Part shown: piece by piece, positions 1 to 9,038 of the stretch
Layout of the letters: every line of letters starts with the position of its first letter
Position numbering within the stretch: the first letter of the stretch is position 1
From: Gammaproteobacteria bacterium
GTDB taxonomy: Bacteria; Pseudomonadota; Gammaproteobacteria; Steroidobacterales; GCA-2729495
Reading direction: 5' to 3'
Length of the DNA: 64,000 bases
NCBI GenBank assembly: GCA_030426355.1
Contig: JAUHYQ010000004.1
Coordinates: 62,001 to 126,000, forward strand
Notes under the pieces: model-generated
Seen by the model: the letters and a program-made list of their open reading frames with translations, nothing else
Database searches by the model: none
Told to the model about the DNA's origin: nothing
Position numbers and translations under genes: made by a program

Positions 1-744
<744 letters not shown>

Positions 745-790
745 TGTAAATCGCACCGCTGCCGCTGCGTGCCCACTTCACAATAAGTCA

Positions 791-818
791 TTGATTTATT
801 GTTCTTGGCTGCTATAAA
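791..818 (+). promoter_or_regulatory. candidate sigma70 promoter for the DUF6502-like gene
   Basis: A -35-like TTGATT (791-796) and a -10-like TATAAA (813-818) are separated by 16 bp, about 40 bp before the ATG at 861. The position fits independent transcription after ligA. It was found by eye only. Confidence 0.4.
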
Positions 819-860
819 TGGTCTTGAATGACCCTATGTGGTTGGTATAAGTGAGGCCCA

Positions 861-1685
861 ATGACCAGTCCGCTGCAAAAACGAATATTGGAGGCGCTTG
901 TCGTTGCAATGAAGCCGTTAGCCAGAGCTCTCTTAGCTTCGGGAATTACCTTTAAGCAATTCGAGGAAGTTAGTAAGTGCGCATTCGTTGCAGTAGCGGC
1001 TTCTGACTACGGCATTAGAGGGCGACCCACCAATAATTCTCGAATAGCAGTTATTACCGGTCTCGGGCGCAAAGAAGTAAAGCGCTTGCGTGATCAGGAG
1101 TCTGGACAATGGCCAAGTGAATTTATTACAGAATCGCCTGCGTCTATTTTGTTACACAACTGGAATAACGATCCTGATTATCAGGATGAAAACGGCGAAC
1201 CATTAATTCTTCATTACGATTCGGGGTATCCTTCGTTCGTTTCGTTGGTGGCAAAATACGCTGGCGATATTCCACCTGGCGCGATGAAAACGGAGCTTAA
1301 TCGTGTAAGTGCCATTGAAGAGCTTGACGATGATCGCATTAAAGTTAAAACGCCATATTTCGTTCCGCCAGGACTAGGAGATCGTCTGATTATTGGGTTG
1401 GAGGAAGGTGCGTCTACTTTACTCAGCACGTTAGCGTATAACTGCGATCCAAAGCGCGTAGAAGAGCCGCGATTCCAAAGAGTGGCTAGCGTAGATGGAA
1501 TACATTCTGATTTTCACGGCGAAATAGAGGAGTATGCGAAGGAGCACCTTACGACCATTGGCCTCGATTTTTGCACATACCTAGACGCGTACCATCGTAA
1601 GAGCCTAGTAAAAAGTGGAGAAGATCAGGAGGTCAGCCAAGTTGGTATTGGCTTGTACTATTACAAATTAAGGGAAACTAACTAG
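861..1685 (+). CDS. DUF6502-like protein, copy 1
   Basis: 274-residue cytoplasmic protein of unknown function with no signal peptide or membrane segment. The N-terminal 80 residues look like a small helical DNA-binding-type domain (ARALLASGITFKQFEEVSK, then SRIAVITGLGRKEVKRLRD). This matches what I remember of the DUF6502 family. A second protein with the same layout is encoded at 2754-3572. The two share the pattern PLxRxLxxxGxxFxxFxxVxKxAxVxVA, the I(A/S)xxTGLxRxEV motif and the C-terminal GxGxYxYxxRE. GAGG at 850-853 precedes the ATG. The gene runs head-on into the repeat protein at 1700, with stop codons only 14 bp apart. A regulatory role is possible because of the HTH-like start, but it is not shown. 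Confidence 0.75.
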   Translation: MTSPLQKRILEALVVAMKPLARALLASGITFKQFEEVSKCAFVAVAASDYGIRGRPTNNSRIAVITGLGRKEVKRLRDQESGQWPSEFITESPASILLHNWNNDPDYQDENGEPLILHYDSGYPSFVSLVAKYAGDIPPGAMKTELNRVSAIEELDDDRIKVKTPYFVPPGLGDRLIIGLEEGASTLLSTLAYNCDPKRVEEPRFQRVASVDGIHSDFHGEIEEYAKEHLTTIGLDFCTYLDAYHRKSLVKSGEDQEVSQVGIGLYYYKLRETN

Positions 1686-1699
1686 CCTGGCAATAATGC

Positions 1700-2746
1700 C
1701 TATCGGACACCGCTGCCACGAATGGCCCGGACACCGCTGCCACGAATGGCCCGGACACCGCTGCCACGAATGGCCCGGACACCGCTGCCACGGATAGCCC
1801 GGACACCGCTGCCACGGATAGCCCGGACACCGCTGCCACGGATAGCCCGGACACCGCTGCCACGGATAGCCCGGACACCGCTGCCACGAATGGCCCGGAC
1901 ACCGCTGCCACGAATAGCCCGGACACCGCTGCCACGAATAGCCCGGACACCGCTGCCACGGATAGCCCGGACACCGCTGCCACGGATAGCCCGGACACCG
2001 CTGCCACGAATGGCCCGGACACCGCTGCCACGGATAGCCCGGACACCGCTGCCACGGATAGCCCGGACACCGCTGCCACGGATAGCCCGGACACCGCTGC
2101 CACGAATGGCCCGGACACCGCTGCCACGAATAGCCTGTGCGGCTGAACCAGCCTGATTTGATGAATTACGTATGTAGGTTGCACTCAGGAGTGAGTCAAT
2201 GGCGGTGCCGAAAAATTCTACTGTGTCTCCATCAGATATAGCAGTATTGTCTGTCGAATGCAGTGATGCAGAAAAGTCAATAAATGTTGATCCAGAGGTT
2301 GCAGTTGCACTCGTGAAGTCGGAGTCACTGACAATGGCTTTGATATATGCGGGAGATGCCCCTTGGGTATATTCCGAACTTTCGAGAGAAATTATCGTTG
2401 CGAGGGAAAGCCCTGGCTCGATGAGTTCCCCAAATATTGCAACGTAATCCCTTTGCTCCAACTGTCCCAAACTCAAATAGCCGAAATGTATCGCATCAGA
2501 TGTTTGTAGCTCTGTTGCCATATCAACAACAATCGTCTGCCCATTGACTACAACTGAGCTATTTTCGAGATCAATTTCTTGAATCATGCCAACACTAATA
2601 AGCGGCACGTCGCCGTGGTCCGCACCGACTGCGACACTAGGCAAATCCGCGCCGGAAGGGTCCGCAATAGAAGATAGCGGCAACATTAACAGGGCGATGA
2701 ATAAGAGTTGCTTAATCGAACTACTAAAAGTTATTTCTGATGCCAT
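1700..2746 (-). CDS. secreted DUF5666-like protein with 18 AIRGSGVR repeats
   Basis: 348-residue protein of unknown function. Residues 1-28 form a signal peptide (SIKQLLFIALLMLPLSSIA then DP). A middle region of about 170 residues has short beta segments of the type G-x-I-x-x-I-D...VNG...V, like DUF5666 domains. The last 148 residues are the octapeptide AIRGSGVR repeated without interruption up to the stop. The repeat adds about two arginines per eight residues, so the tail is very basic. The frame is also open up to an ATG at 2797, but that start overlaps the upstream gene and pushes the signal peptide inward, so the ATG at 2746 is preferred. It lies 7 bp after the stop of the DUF6502-like gene at 2754, so the two are probably co-transcribed. 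Confidence 0.8.
   Translation of the reverse strand: MASEITFSSSIKQLLFIALLMLPLSSIADPSGADLPSVAVGADHGDVPLISVGMIQEIDLENSSVVVNGQTIVVDMATELQTSDAIHFGYLSLGQLEQRDYVAIFGELIEPGLSLATIISLESSEYTQGASPAYIKAIVSDSDFTSATATSGSTFIDFSASLHSTDNTAISDGDTVEFFGTAIDSLLSATYIRNSSNQAGSAAQAIRGSGVRAIRGSGVRAIRGSGVRAIRGSGVRAIRGSGVRAIRGSGVRAIRGSGVRAIRGSGVRAIRGSGVRAIRGSGVRAIRGSGVRAIRGSGVRAIRGSGVRAIRGSGVRAIRGSGVRAIRGSGVRAIRGSGVRAIRGSGVR
1704..2135. repeat. 24-bp tandem repeat, 18 copies
   Basis: Eighteen perfectly phased 24-bp units, without spacers, each starting CGGACACCGCTGCCACG on the plus strand. Copies differ only at the tail, which reads AATGGCC, GGATAGCC-type or AATAGCC-type. Read as the minus-strand gene, these variants encode GCC ATT CGT, GCT ATC CGT or GCT ATT CGT, all Ala-Ile-Arg, so every difference is silent in that frame. 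In the two other open frames the same changes alter amino acids (Met/Ile, Phe/Ser or Pro/Leu). Because 24 is a multiple of three, gain or loss of units changes protein length without a frameshift. Confidence 0.97.
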
Positions 2747-2753
2747 AATTTTT

Positions 2754-3572
2754 TTAGACGCCAGTTTTCTCGCGATGGATGTAGTGATAAATCCCAAGCC
2801 CAGTACTTAATTTTTTTCCGTTTTCCTGGGCTGGTTTATCCAATTGAGAAAGCCAGTTATCTATTTCCTCCAAAAGCAATTGCGCTTTTTCTGTCGCATA
2901 TCGCTGAAAATTTTCTAAGTCCTCAGGACTAATGCCTTCATCTGTGTAAACCTGTCTCTCAAACAGTTTGTTAGCAGGATCACGTTCTAGCCGGTTGTGA
3001 TCTAGGGTTGTTACAAAATCTTCTACCGATCTGGAAAGATGATCTAATCCTTCAGGCGCCGCCGGTTCAGGGATGAAATGTCTTATAAGAACTTTGAACC
3101 AACCCCGCTCTGTTTCAACCACCGCTCCTATTCGAACCAACTCATTGAGTAGTTCTGCGCAGTCGACCTCACCCACATGCCTTCTAGCTAACTCTTCAAA
3201 GTCCAACTTTTTCGGGTGTCTAAGACTTAGCTCCAGTGGGACCCCATAAGGACCCGTAAAGTCAGAATCCGTGTGCCAGCCAAAAAGGATGCCCGCGATC
3301 TGATTTAGTCTGGAATCAAACTTGCTCTTAGAGTTCTCTTGAATCGACTCCTGAACTTCCCTCCGCATCAGGCCGGTCAAAGCAGAGATCCTGGCCTGAG
3401 TTATTTTTTTGTTCGGTACCGAAAAATCTTTCTCGGCAACTTCCACGTAGGCGTGCTTAGCAACATCCGCAAACTCGCTGAAGGACACCCCGTTCCGGAT
3501 GAGAATCCTTATCAATGGCCTCAAAAGCCGGCCATATGCCGCGAGTAACCCTCGCTTCGGTGACTCATCCAT
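2754..3572 (-). CDS. DUF6502-like protein, copy 2
   Basis: 272-residue cytoplasmic protein, a diverged paralogue of the plus-strand gene at 861-1685. Shared blocks include RPLIRILIRNGVSFSEFADV, the ARISALTGLMRREVQ segment and the C-terminal GLGIYHYIHRE. The central region (ELARRHVGEVDCAELLNELV) looks like a second small helical domain. No enzyme motif or transmembrane helix is visible. It is followed at once by the gene for the secreted repeat protein, which suggests an operon and a linked role. The pairing of a cytoplasmic HTH-like protein with a secreted DUF5666-like protein may be recurrent, but this is from memory. Function unknown. Confidence 0.78.
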   Translation of the reverse strand: MDESPKRGLLAAYGRLLRPLIRILIRNGVSFSEFADVAKHAYVEVAEKDFSVPNKKITQARISALTGLMRREVQESIQENSKSKFDSRLNQIAGILFGWHTDSDFTGPYGVPLELSLRHPKKLDFEELARRHVGEVDCAELLNELVRIGAVVETERGWFKVLIRHFIPEPAAPEGLDHLSRSVEDFVTTLDHNRLERDPANKLFERQVYTDEGISPEDLENFQRYATEKAQLLLEEIDNWLSQLDKPAQENGKKLSTGLGIYHYIHREKTGV

Positions 3573-3874
3573 GGTTGAACATAATTTTTCTTGTTGGCCC
3601 GAAATTATTCCCCGAGTTATGTCTAGTCAAATTATTTACATAAGGGGAATCCGTAGCTTAGCTGTGGATTGTAAGGAAAGCTATAAAAACAAATAAAAAA
3701 CAGATATTTACAATCACCTACCGGTGAATAATTAGCCGCTGTATCCACAAGAATTTTTCATAATAAGCAAGTGCTTGCAGGTATTTCGTCAAATTCTGCG
3801 CAAAAAGGTAGGTTGCGTTTTGTTAAATAATCCGACGCAAAATGCCCCAGGGAGGGCCGAGATGTTGCTATGCG
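3573..3874. other. AT-rich intergenic region upstream of the DUF6502-like operon
   Basis: About 300 bp with no credible gene. It is AT-rich compared with its neighbours and should carry the minus-strand promoter of the 3572-1700 operon. An inverted repeat ATTCCCC (3607-3613) / GGGGAAT (3644-3650) is visible, and TTGCGT / ACGCAA arms lie near 3810-3840. I see no clear -35/-10 pair. Confidence 0.5.
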
Positions 3875-4153
3875 TCAGGATTCTTCGGCAGGGGTGTGGG
3901 CAACGATGCTGAGTGCATGGATGTCGGTGTGCATCATGTCGCCGATTGCTTCATAAATTAGCTTGTGTCGCTTGATCAGGCTGAGGTTAGTGAACTGGCT
4001 AGCGACAACTGTAACGCGGAAGTGGCCCTTGCCTTCGCGTGCTCCGGCATGGCCTGCGTGGAGATGGCTCTCGTCTTCGATCTCAAGTCGCTCGGGGTTC
4101 AGAGCAATGGTCAGGCATTCGCGAATTCGTTCGATCCGTGAGGTGTTGTTCAC
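3875..4153 (-). CDS. bolA: BolA family protein
   Basis: 92 residues, the normal BolA size. Family members work with monothiol glutaredoxins in iron-sulfur cluster handling and affect cell shape under stress. The class II-KH-like BolA core is visible: [20 protein letters not shown], then [21 protein letters not shown], and the C-terminal [20 protein letters not shown] with the conserved Ile-His-Ala-Leu. The start is GTG at 4153, overlapping the stop of yciI in a GTGA junction, so translation is probably coupled. The gene is last in a yciB-yciI-bolA operon. Confidence 0.95.
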   Translation of the reverse strand: MNNTSRIERIRECLTIALNPERLEIEDESHLHAGHAGAREGKGHFRVTVVASQFTNLSLIKRHKLIYEAIGDMMHTDIHALSIVAHTPAEES

Positions 4154-4449
4154 GGCAACACCAGTTTGAACGGTTTAACGACAACGTTGGCATATACGCC
4201 TGCGGTGCAATAGGGGTCGGTTTTGGCCCATTGCTGAGCATCTTCAAGGCTGGGAAATTCGGCGATCACCACGCTGCCCGTAAAACCGGCCGGTCCCGGG
4301 TCGCTGGCATCAATGGCCGGGCACGGTCCAGCAACGAGCAATCTGCCCTGTTGCTTAAGTTGCTCAAGCCGCTCGAGGTGGGCGGGCCTGCTGTGCGCTC
4401 TTAGCGGGCTGCTGTCGACCACGTCCTCGCTATAGACCACGTAATACAT
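4150..4449 (-). CDS. yciI: YciI family protein
   Basis: 99-residue small alpha/beta protein of the YciI/ferredoxin-like fold. The start [20 protein letters not shown] at 4449 is chosen because AAGGAAG lies about 8 bp upstream and the family begins exactly here; longer in-frame extensions overlap yciB. The conserved His of RPAHLERL and the family signature VAGPCPAID are present, as is the [12 protein letters not shown] segment. The exact biochemical role in most bacteria is unknown. It sits between yciB and bolA with almost no spacing. Confidence 0.93.
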   Translation of the reverse strand: MYYVVYSEDVVDSSPLRAHSRPAHLERLEQLKQQGRLLVAGPCPAIDASDPGPAGFTGSVVIAEFPSLEDAQQWAKTDPYCTAGVYANVVVKPFKLVLP

Positions 4450-4450
4450 A

Positions 4451-5020
4451 CTAATCTTCCTTGTTCTTTTGTTGTTCGGGGTTCGCCAGATAACGCGATA
4501 ACCATAAGCTCTGCAGTACCAGGAAGACAAAAGTCAGTCCAAACAGGCCGAACAATTTGAAATTGACCCAAGTTGCTTCTTCATAACTGTAAGCAACATA
4601 GATGTTGATCGCCCCGGCAAATACGAAGAAAGCCACCCATGCGAGGTTCAGTCTTTTCCAGGCCGCCTCCGGTAGGTTCATCTCGTCTTCGGATATTGAG
4701 GTGAGCATGCGTTGCACCAGCGGTTTGTCGCCAATCCAGTTGCTGCCCAGAAAGACTATGGCAAAGAGCCAGTAGAGGCCGGTGGGTTTCCACTTGAAAA
4801 AGACCGGGTTGTCCAGCGCGAGGCTTATCCCACCGAGAACCACCACCAGCACAGCCGAGGCCAGCAGCATTTTGCTGATTTCGCGTTTAATGACCCACGT
4901 GGCCATCAATTGCAGTGCGACAGCGCCCATAATGACCATGATGGCCAGCGACATGTCGCCGCTGAACCAATAGGTCACAACAAAGGCTATAACAGGTAGG
5001 AAATCAATCAGCGCTTGCAT
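4451..5020 (-). CDS. yciB: inner-membrane protein YciB (septation protein A / IspZ)
   Basis: 189-residue integral membrane protein implicated in cell-envelope synthesis and septation. It begins [18 protein letters not shown], the typical start of the family, and has about five hydrophobic helices. The conserved motif [16 protein letters not shown] is present and followed by a polar loop with KPLVQRML. The frame stays open up to 5086, but the ATG at 5020 matches family length. No strong ribosome-binding site is visible. It is the first gene of the operon with yciI and bolA, and diverges from yciO with a 59-bp gap. Confidence 0.95.
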   Translation of the reverse strand: MQALIDFLPVIAFVVTYWFSGDMSLAIMVIMGAVALQLMATWVIKREISKMLLASAVLVVVLGGISLALDNPVFFKWKPTGLYWLFAIVFLGSNWIGDKPLVQRMLTSISEDEMNLPEAAWKRLNLAWVAFFVFAGAINIYVAYSYEEATWVNFKLFGLFGLTFVFLVLQSLWLSRYLANPEQQKNKED

Positions 5021-5079
5021 CGGTCGGTGGAAACTCAGTAGTGTGCGGTCGCGAATAATACCCAATAACCAGGTCGAGC

Positions 5080-5700
5080 ATGGCACAACTGCTGGAAATT
5101 CATCCCGTGAACCCCGAGTCGCGCCGGATTCGGCAGGCTGCGGATGTGCTGCGCACGGGTGGGCTAATTGTTTATCCTACGGATTCTTGCTATGCCCTGG
5201 CTTTCCGCATTGGCGACACCGCTCCAATCCGCGAGATTCGTCGTATACGGCAAACTGACAAAGCGCATAACTTCACGCTGGTGTGTCGCGACCTGTCAGA
5301 GATTGCTACCTACGCAAAGGTGGACAATTGGCAATACCGCATGCTGAAAGCGCATACGCCTGGCCCGTATACCTTTATTCTTCAAGCGACACGCAGCGTG
5401 CCGCGCCGTTTGCAGCATGAAAAACGCAAGACCATTGGCATACGTATACCGGATCATCCGGTGCCGCAGGCGCTACTGGCGGAAATGGGCGAACCGTTCA
5501 TGAGCTCCAGCCTGATACTGCCGGGCGACGAATTGCCGATGACGGATCCCGCAGATATGGCGGTGCGGCTCAAAGCTGACGTCGAACTGGTGATCGACTC
5601 GGGCAGTTGCGGTATACAGCCAACTACTGTGGTAGACATGACGGGCGAGTATCCGCTGATCTTGCGCGAGGGCAAAGGTAGCACCGACGATTTCGCCTAA
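5080..5700 (+). CDS. yciO: Sua5/YciO/YrdC family protein
   Basis: 206-residue protein of the YrdC fold, related to the enzyme that makes threonylcarbamoyl-AMP for tRNA t6A. The nucleotide-binding signature AADVLRTGGLIVYPTDSCYA is near the N-terminus, followed by KAHNFTLVCRDLSEIATYA and TPGPYTFIL. The C-terminal ILREGKGS matches this family. The sequence resembles the YciO branch, whose role in t6A synthesis is less certain than that of TsaC. AGGTCGAG lies just before the ATG. It heads a plus-strand run with the M50 protease, scpA, scpB and rluB. Confidence 0.92.
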   Translation: MAQLLEIHPVNPESRRIRQAADVLRTGGLIVYPTDSCYALAFRIGDTAPIREIRRIRQTDKAHNFTLVCRDLSEIATYAKVDNWQYRMLKAHTPGPYTFILQATRSVPRRLQHEKRKTIGIRIPDHPVPQALLAEMGEPFMSSSLILPGDELPMTDPADMAVRLKADVELVIDSGSCGIQPTTVVDMTGEYPLILREGKGSTDDFA

Positions 5701-5728
5701 GTTACCGGCGGCTCTATATACTGCACTA

Positions 5729-6391
5729 ATGACTGATCTTGACTTGAATCAAATGATACAGGCGGTTGCCGTGGGCGCGATTCCGGTGCTGCTGGCTATT
5801 ACGTTGCACGAGGTGGCCCATGGCTGGGCCGCCAAACTTAAAGGTGACCGAACCGCTGAATTGTTGGGTCGTTTGTCCCTGAATCCCCTGAAGCATATAG
5901 ACCCGGTGGGCACGGTGATTGTGCCGCTGCTGCTATGGTTCACAGCCGGGGTTTTGTTCGGGTGGGCGCGACCCGTGCCGGTCGGCTACAACAATTTGCG
6001 TAACCCGAAGCGCGACATGATGTTTGTTGCCATTGCCGGACCGGGCGCAAATTTCCTGATGGCGATCGTCTGGGCCGTCGTATTCAAACTGGTGTATATC
6101 CTGGGTCTTGAACAGGGCGTCACTGGCGAGTTTTTGATTGGTATGGCTCGTATAGGAATACTTATCAACGTCTTACTGGCTGCTTTTAATCTGCTTCCTA
6201 TACCGCCGCTTGACGGTGGACGCGTGTTGCGCGGCCTGGTCAACGAATCCATCGGAAAATATCTCGATCGTGTGGAGCCTTTCGGTCTTATAATTATTGT
6301 GTTGTTGTTCGTCACGGGCTTGCTGTGGATGGTGGTTGGGCCGCTTCTCACTCTGGTGCAAAGTCTGGTGATTTTTTTAGTGGGTTTATAG
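5729..6391 (+). CDS. site-2 protease family (M50) membrane zinc protease
   Basis: 220-residue polytopic membrane protein. The zinc-binding motif HEVAHG lies in the first transmembrane segment (AITLHEVAHGWAAKLKGDRT), with the third ligand expected in NLLPIPPLDGGRVLRGL near residue 165. The conserved PVPVGYNNLRNPKRD loop is typical of this short, PDZ-less subgroup. Substrate unknown. It sits between yciO and scpA, a common position for this gene in gammaproteobacteria. Confidence 0.93.
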   Translation: MTDLDLNQMIQAVAVGAIPVLLAITLHEVAHGWAAKLKGDRTAELLGRLSLNPLKHIDPVGTVIVPLLLWFTAGVLFGWARPVPVGYNNLRNPKRDMMFVAIAGPGANFLMAIVWAVVFKLVYILGLEQGVTGEFLIGMARIGILINVLLAAFNLLPIPPLDGGRVLRGLVNESIGKYLDRVEPFGLIIIVLLFVTGLLWMVVGPLLTLVQSLVIFLVGL

Positions 6392-6399
6392 GGGTCTAA

Positions 6400-7365
6400 A
6401 TGTCGGAGGGTGACACGGCTAGCAAGCCGGAACTCAGGGTTGTCGAGTCGACGCCTGAAAACCAGACTGCGCCGTTACTAAGAGAGGGCAGCCCTGCACA
6501 GGGGGAGATGCCTTTCGCGGTGGTCGAAGGCGAAGCGATGACCGAGTTGCCGCGCGACCTCTACATCCCGCCTTATGCGCTCGAAGTGTTTCTCGAGGCC
6601 TTCGAAGGTCCGCTGGATTTGCTGCTGTACCTGATTCGTCGGCAGAACCTTAATATTCTCGACATCCCGATTGCGGACATTACGCTGCAATACGTCGAAT
6701 ACATCGATGTCATGAAAGAGTTGCAACTGGATCTCGCCGGTGAGTATCTGTTGATGGCAGCGATGCTGGCCGAGATTAAGTCGCGCATGCTGTTGCCACG
6801 CGTCGAAGAAGACGAAGAGGACGAAGACGACCCGCGGGCCGAATTGGTGCGCCGCTTGCTTGAGTACGAGCGCTTCAAGAAGGCGGCCGACAACATCATT
6901 GAGTTGCCTCTGCTGGAGCGTGATGTGCATCAGGCCTCGGCAGAGCCGATGGCGCGGCGTCCGGTGCAAAAGCTCCCCGACTTGCAGTTGAAAGAGCTGC
7001 TCATCGCATTTAAGGACGTATTAAAGCGTGCTGAAGTACTTGCCCACCATCATATACGCGGCGAGGCCCTGTCAGTCAGGCAGCGCATGTCAGAAGTTCT
7101 CGAGCGTCTCGATGCGGTCGAATTCATTGAGTTCAAGGATCTGTTCGACCCGACTGAAGGGCGGATGGGCGTCACGGTGACATTCTTGTCGTTATTGGAG
7201 CTATTGAAAGGCACGCTGATTGAGTTGACTCAGGGTGAGCCATATTCGCCCATACATGTGCGGGCGGCCACCAGTTCACCGTCCGTGTCGGTTGAACTGA
7301 TGTCTGATTTTGATGTGTCGGAAGAAGATGCGGGAGCCCGCGGCGTTGATAAAACGCAGGGATAG
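6400..7365 (+). CDS. scpA: segregation and condensation protein A
   Basis: Kleisin subunit that bridges the SMC dimer and binds ScpB to condense and segregate chromosomes. 321 residues. After a polar N-terminal tail of about 60 residues comes the kleisin start FEGPLDLLLYLIRRQNLNI, then the first helical bundle LAGEYLLMAAMLAEIKSRML. An acidic linker (EEDEEDEDDPR) follows and the C-terminal winged helix is near VTFLSLLELLKGTLIEL. The start at 6400 lies 9 bp after the protease gene. scpB follows with a 14-bp gap. Confidence 0.97.
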   Translation: MSEGDTASKPELRVVESTPENQTAPLLREGSPAQGEMPFAVVEGEAMTELPRDLYIPPYALEVFLEAFEGPLDLLLYLIRRQNLNILDIPIADITLQYVEYIDVMKELQLDLAGEYLLMAAMLAEIKSRMLLPRVEEDEEDEDDPRAELVRRLLEYERFKKAADNIIELPLLERDVHQASAEPMARRPVQKLPDLQLKELLIAFKDVLKRAEVLAHHHIRGEALSVRQRMSEVLERLDAVEFIEFKDLFDPTEGRMGVTVTFLSLLELLKGTLIELTQGEPYSPIHVRAATSSPSVSVELMSDFDVSEEDAGARGVDKTQG

Positions 7366-7379
7366 CGAGGAATAGCCGA

Positions 7380-8279
7380 ATGGATGAAAAGCTACTAAAA
7401 AATATTATTGAGTCAGCGATGCTTGCCGCTGGTGGGCCGTTGTCTATTGATCAGCTAAAAGCATTGTTCGGCGACGACAACGGGCCGGATAAAAAAGAAA
7501 TTCGCGAAGTGATTAATGCATTGCAGGCTGAATATGCGGAACGTGGCATTGAGATTCGTGAAGTGGCCAGTGGCTTTCGTATTCAGGTGCGCGAGAGTAT
7601 GGGGCAGTGGCTCGGCAAGCTTTGGGAAGACCGTCCACCCCGATACACCCGCGCCCTGATGGAAACGCTGGCAATTGTCGCTTATCGACAGCCGGTTACG
7701 CGTGGTGATATCGAAGAGATTCGGGGCGTCGCGGTTAGCACGAATATTATCCGTACGCTGCTTGAGCGCGACTGGATCAAGGTGGTGGGCCATCGTGACG
7801 TGCCCGGTAAGCCGGCTATGTTCAGCACCACCCGCTTTTTTCTGGATTACTTTGGGCTGAAAAAGCTTGATGACTTGCCGCCGTTGGCAGAACTCGCTGC
7901 ACTTGAGCCGATTGAGGTGCAGCTGGATCTGGGAACAGCCGATCAGGAGTTAACCGAAGAAGAGCAGCAAGTTGTTGCCGGGCACGACGAAGCAGTGGCG
8001 ACTGACGATACCGACACGCTCGATGAATCCGTGGGGTCAGAGTCAGAACCCTGGATAGACGACGATTTTGATGACGATGTCGACGTGAGCGATGAAGAGC
8101 TCGCAGCGGCACTGGAAGTTGCCGACTCGGTCGCGAAAGTCGTTTCCGACAGTGAGTCTGAAGAAAGTGGCAAGGGCAATATATCGTCTCTTGATGATGC
8201 GCGGGCAGCATCGGTGCGCGAGCCTGAAACCGATTTCAATGTTGAGCGCGCCGAAGTCGTTCCTTTAAAGAAATCCTGA
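7380..8279 (+). CDS. scpB: segregation and condensation protein B, long acidic tail
   Basis: Partner of ScpA in the SMC complex. 299 residues. The two winged-helix domains are in the first 180 residues: LKNIIESAMLAAGGPLSIDQ, and then RYTRALMETLAIVAYRQPVT with ITRGDIEEIRGV-type residues and the FSTTRFFLDYFGL segment. Residues from about 190 to the end are unlike the usual 190-200-residue protein: a very acidic, low-complexity extension (IDDDFDDDVDVSDEE) ending in a short basic KKS. The extension is in frame and uninterrupted. rluB follows, as usual. Confidence 0.96.
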   Translation: MDEKLLKNIIESAMLAAGGPLSIDQLKALFGDDNGPDKKEIREVINALQAEYAERGIEIREVASGFRIQVRESMGQWLGKLWEDRPPRYTRALMETLAIVAYRQPVTRGDIEEIRGVAVSTNIIRTLLERDWIKVVGHRDVPGKPAMFSTTRFFLDYFGLKKLDDLPPLAELAALEPIEVQLDLGTADQELTEEEQQVVAGHDEAVATDDTDTLDESVGSESEPWIDDDFDDDVDVSDEELAAALEVADSVAKVVSDSESEESGKGNISSLDDARAASVREPETDFNVERAEVVPLKKS

Positions 8280-8315
8280 CGCATATCAGCCGACAATTCG
8301 TCGGCGGGCAATCAC

Positions 8316-9035
8316 ATGGCAGAGCGGCTGCAAAAATATCTCGCCGGACTGGGTCTGGGTTCGCGTCGGCAAATCGAAGGCTGGATTCGCGAGGGGCGCG
8401 TTTCCGTTGATGATGTGACCGCGGAGCTTGGTCAGCAGGTCGATGGCAGCGAGCGTATTGTGGTGGACGGCAAGCCTGTGCGGGTTCCGACGCATGAGCG
8501 AAAGCACCGCACCGTCATCTATCACAAGCCAGCCGAAGAGATTTGCTCACGTTCCGACCCGCAAGGCCGACGCACGATTTTTCAATCATTGCCGAAATTG
8601 CTGCGCGCGCGCTGGATCAGTGTCGGGCGGCTGGATTTTCAGACCACCGGACTGTTGATCGTAACCACAGACGGCGAGTTGGCGAATCGGCTTATGCATC
8701 CCTCCAGTCAGTTGGAGCGCGAGTATTCGGTTCGTGTGCAGGGCAAGCTGGATGATGAGCGAATAGAACAGTTGCTAAGCGGTGTGCAGCTCGATGACGG
8801 CATAGCCAAATTCGATGCGTTGACGGTCAACGAGGGAAAGGGTGCCAACCTGTCCTGCCTGGTGACTGTTAGCGAGGGGCGCAACCGTATTGTGCGTCGC
8901 CTGTTTGAACAGGTCGGTTGCCGGGTAAGCCGGCTGATGCGGATTCGCTACGGGTCGTTATCGTTGCCACGCGATCTGCGGCCGGGAAAGTTTCGCGATC
9001 TCACCGCCAGGGAAATGAGCGAACTGGATGCTTAA
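8316..9035 (+). CDS. rluB: 23S rRNA pseudouridine synthase RluB
   Basis: RsuA/RluB-type pseudouridine synthase, expected to modify U2605 of 23S rRNA. 239 residues. An S4 RNA-binding domain at the N-terminus (AERLQKYLAGLGLGSRRQIE) is followed by the catalytic block VGRLDFQTTGLLIVTTDGEL, where the Asp of GRLD is the nucleophile, and by GRNRIVRRLFEQVG and the RIRYG motif. It lacks the long basic C-terminal tail found in the E. coli enzyme. Its position after scpB supports RluB rather than RluE or RluF. It ends 3 bp from the convergent yciK. Confidence 0.94.
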   Translation: MAERLQKYLAGLGLGSRRQIEGWIREGRVSVDDVTAELGQQVDGSERIVVDGKPVRVPTHERKHRTVIYHKPAEEICSRSDPQGRRTIFQSLPKLLRARWISVGRLDFQTTGLLIVTTDGELANRLMHPSSQLEREYSVRVQGKLDDERIEQLLSGVQLDDGIAKFDALTVNEGKGANLSCLVTVSEGRNRIVRRLFEQVGCRVSRLMRIRYGSLSLPRDLRPGKFRDLTAREMSELDA

Positions 9036-9038
9036 TAA

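Noticed and set aside
1704-2135. CRISPR array
   Set aside because: The repeats are directly joined, without spacers, and form part of a coding sequence; no cas genes are present.
1678-2184. Open frames through the 24-bp repeat on both strands (168 aa minus, 144 aa plus)
   Set aside because: They are open only because the repeat length is a multiple of three. Variants change amino acids in these frames but are silent in the chosen one, and neither has a plausible start region.
3499-3696. 65-residue plus-strand frame upstream of the DUF6502-like gene
   Set aside because: It overlaps the start of a better-supported minus-strand gene and has no recognisable features.
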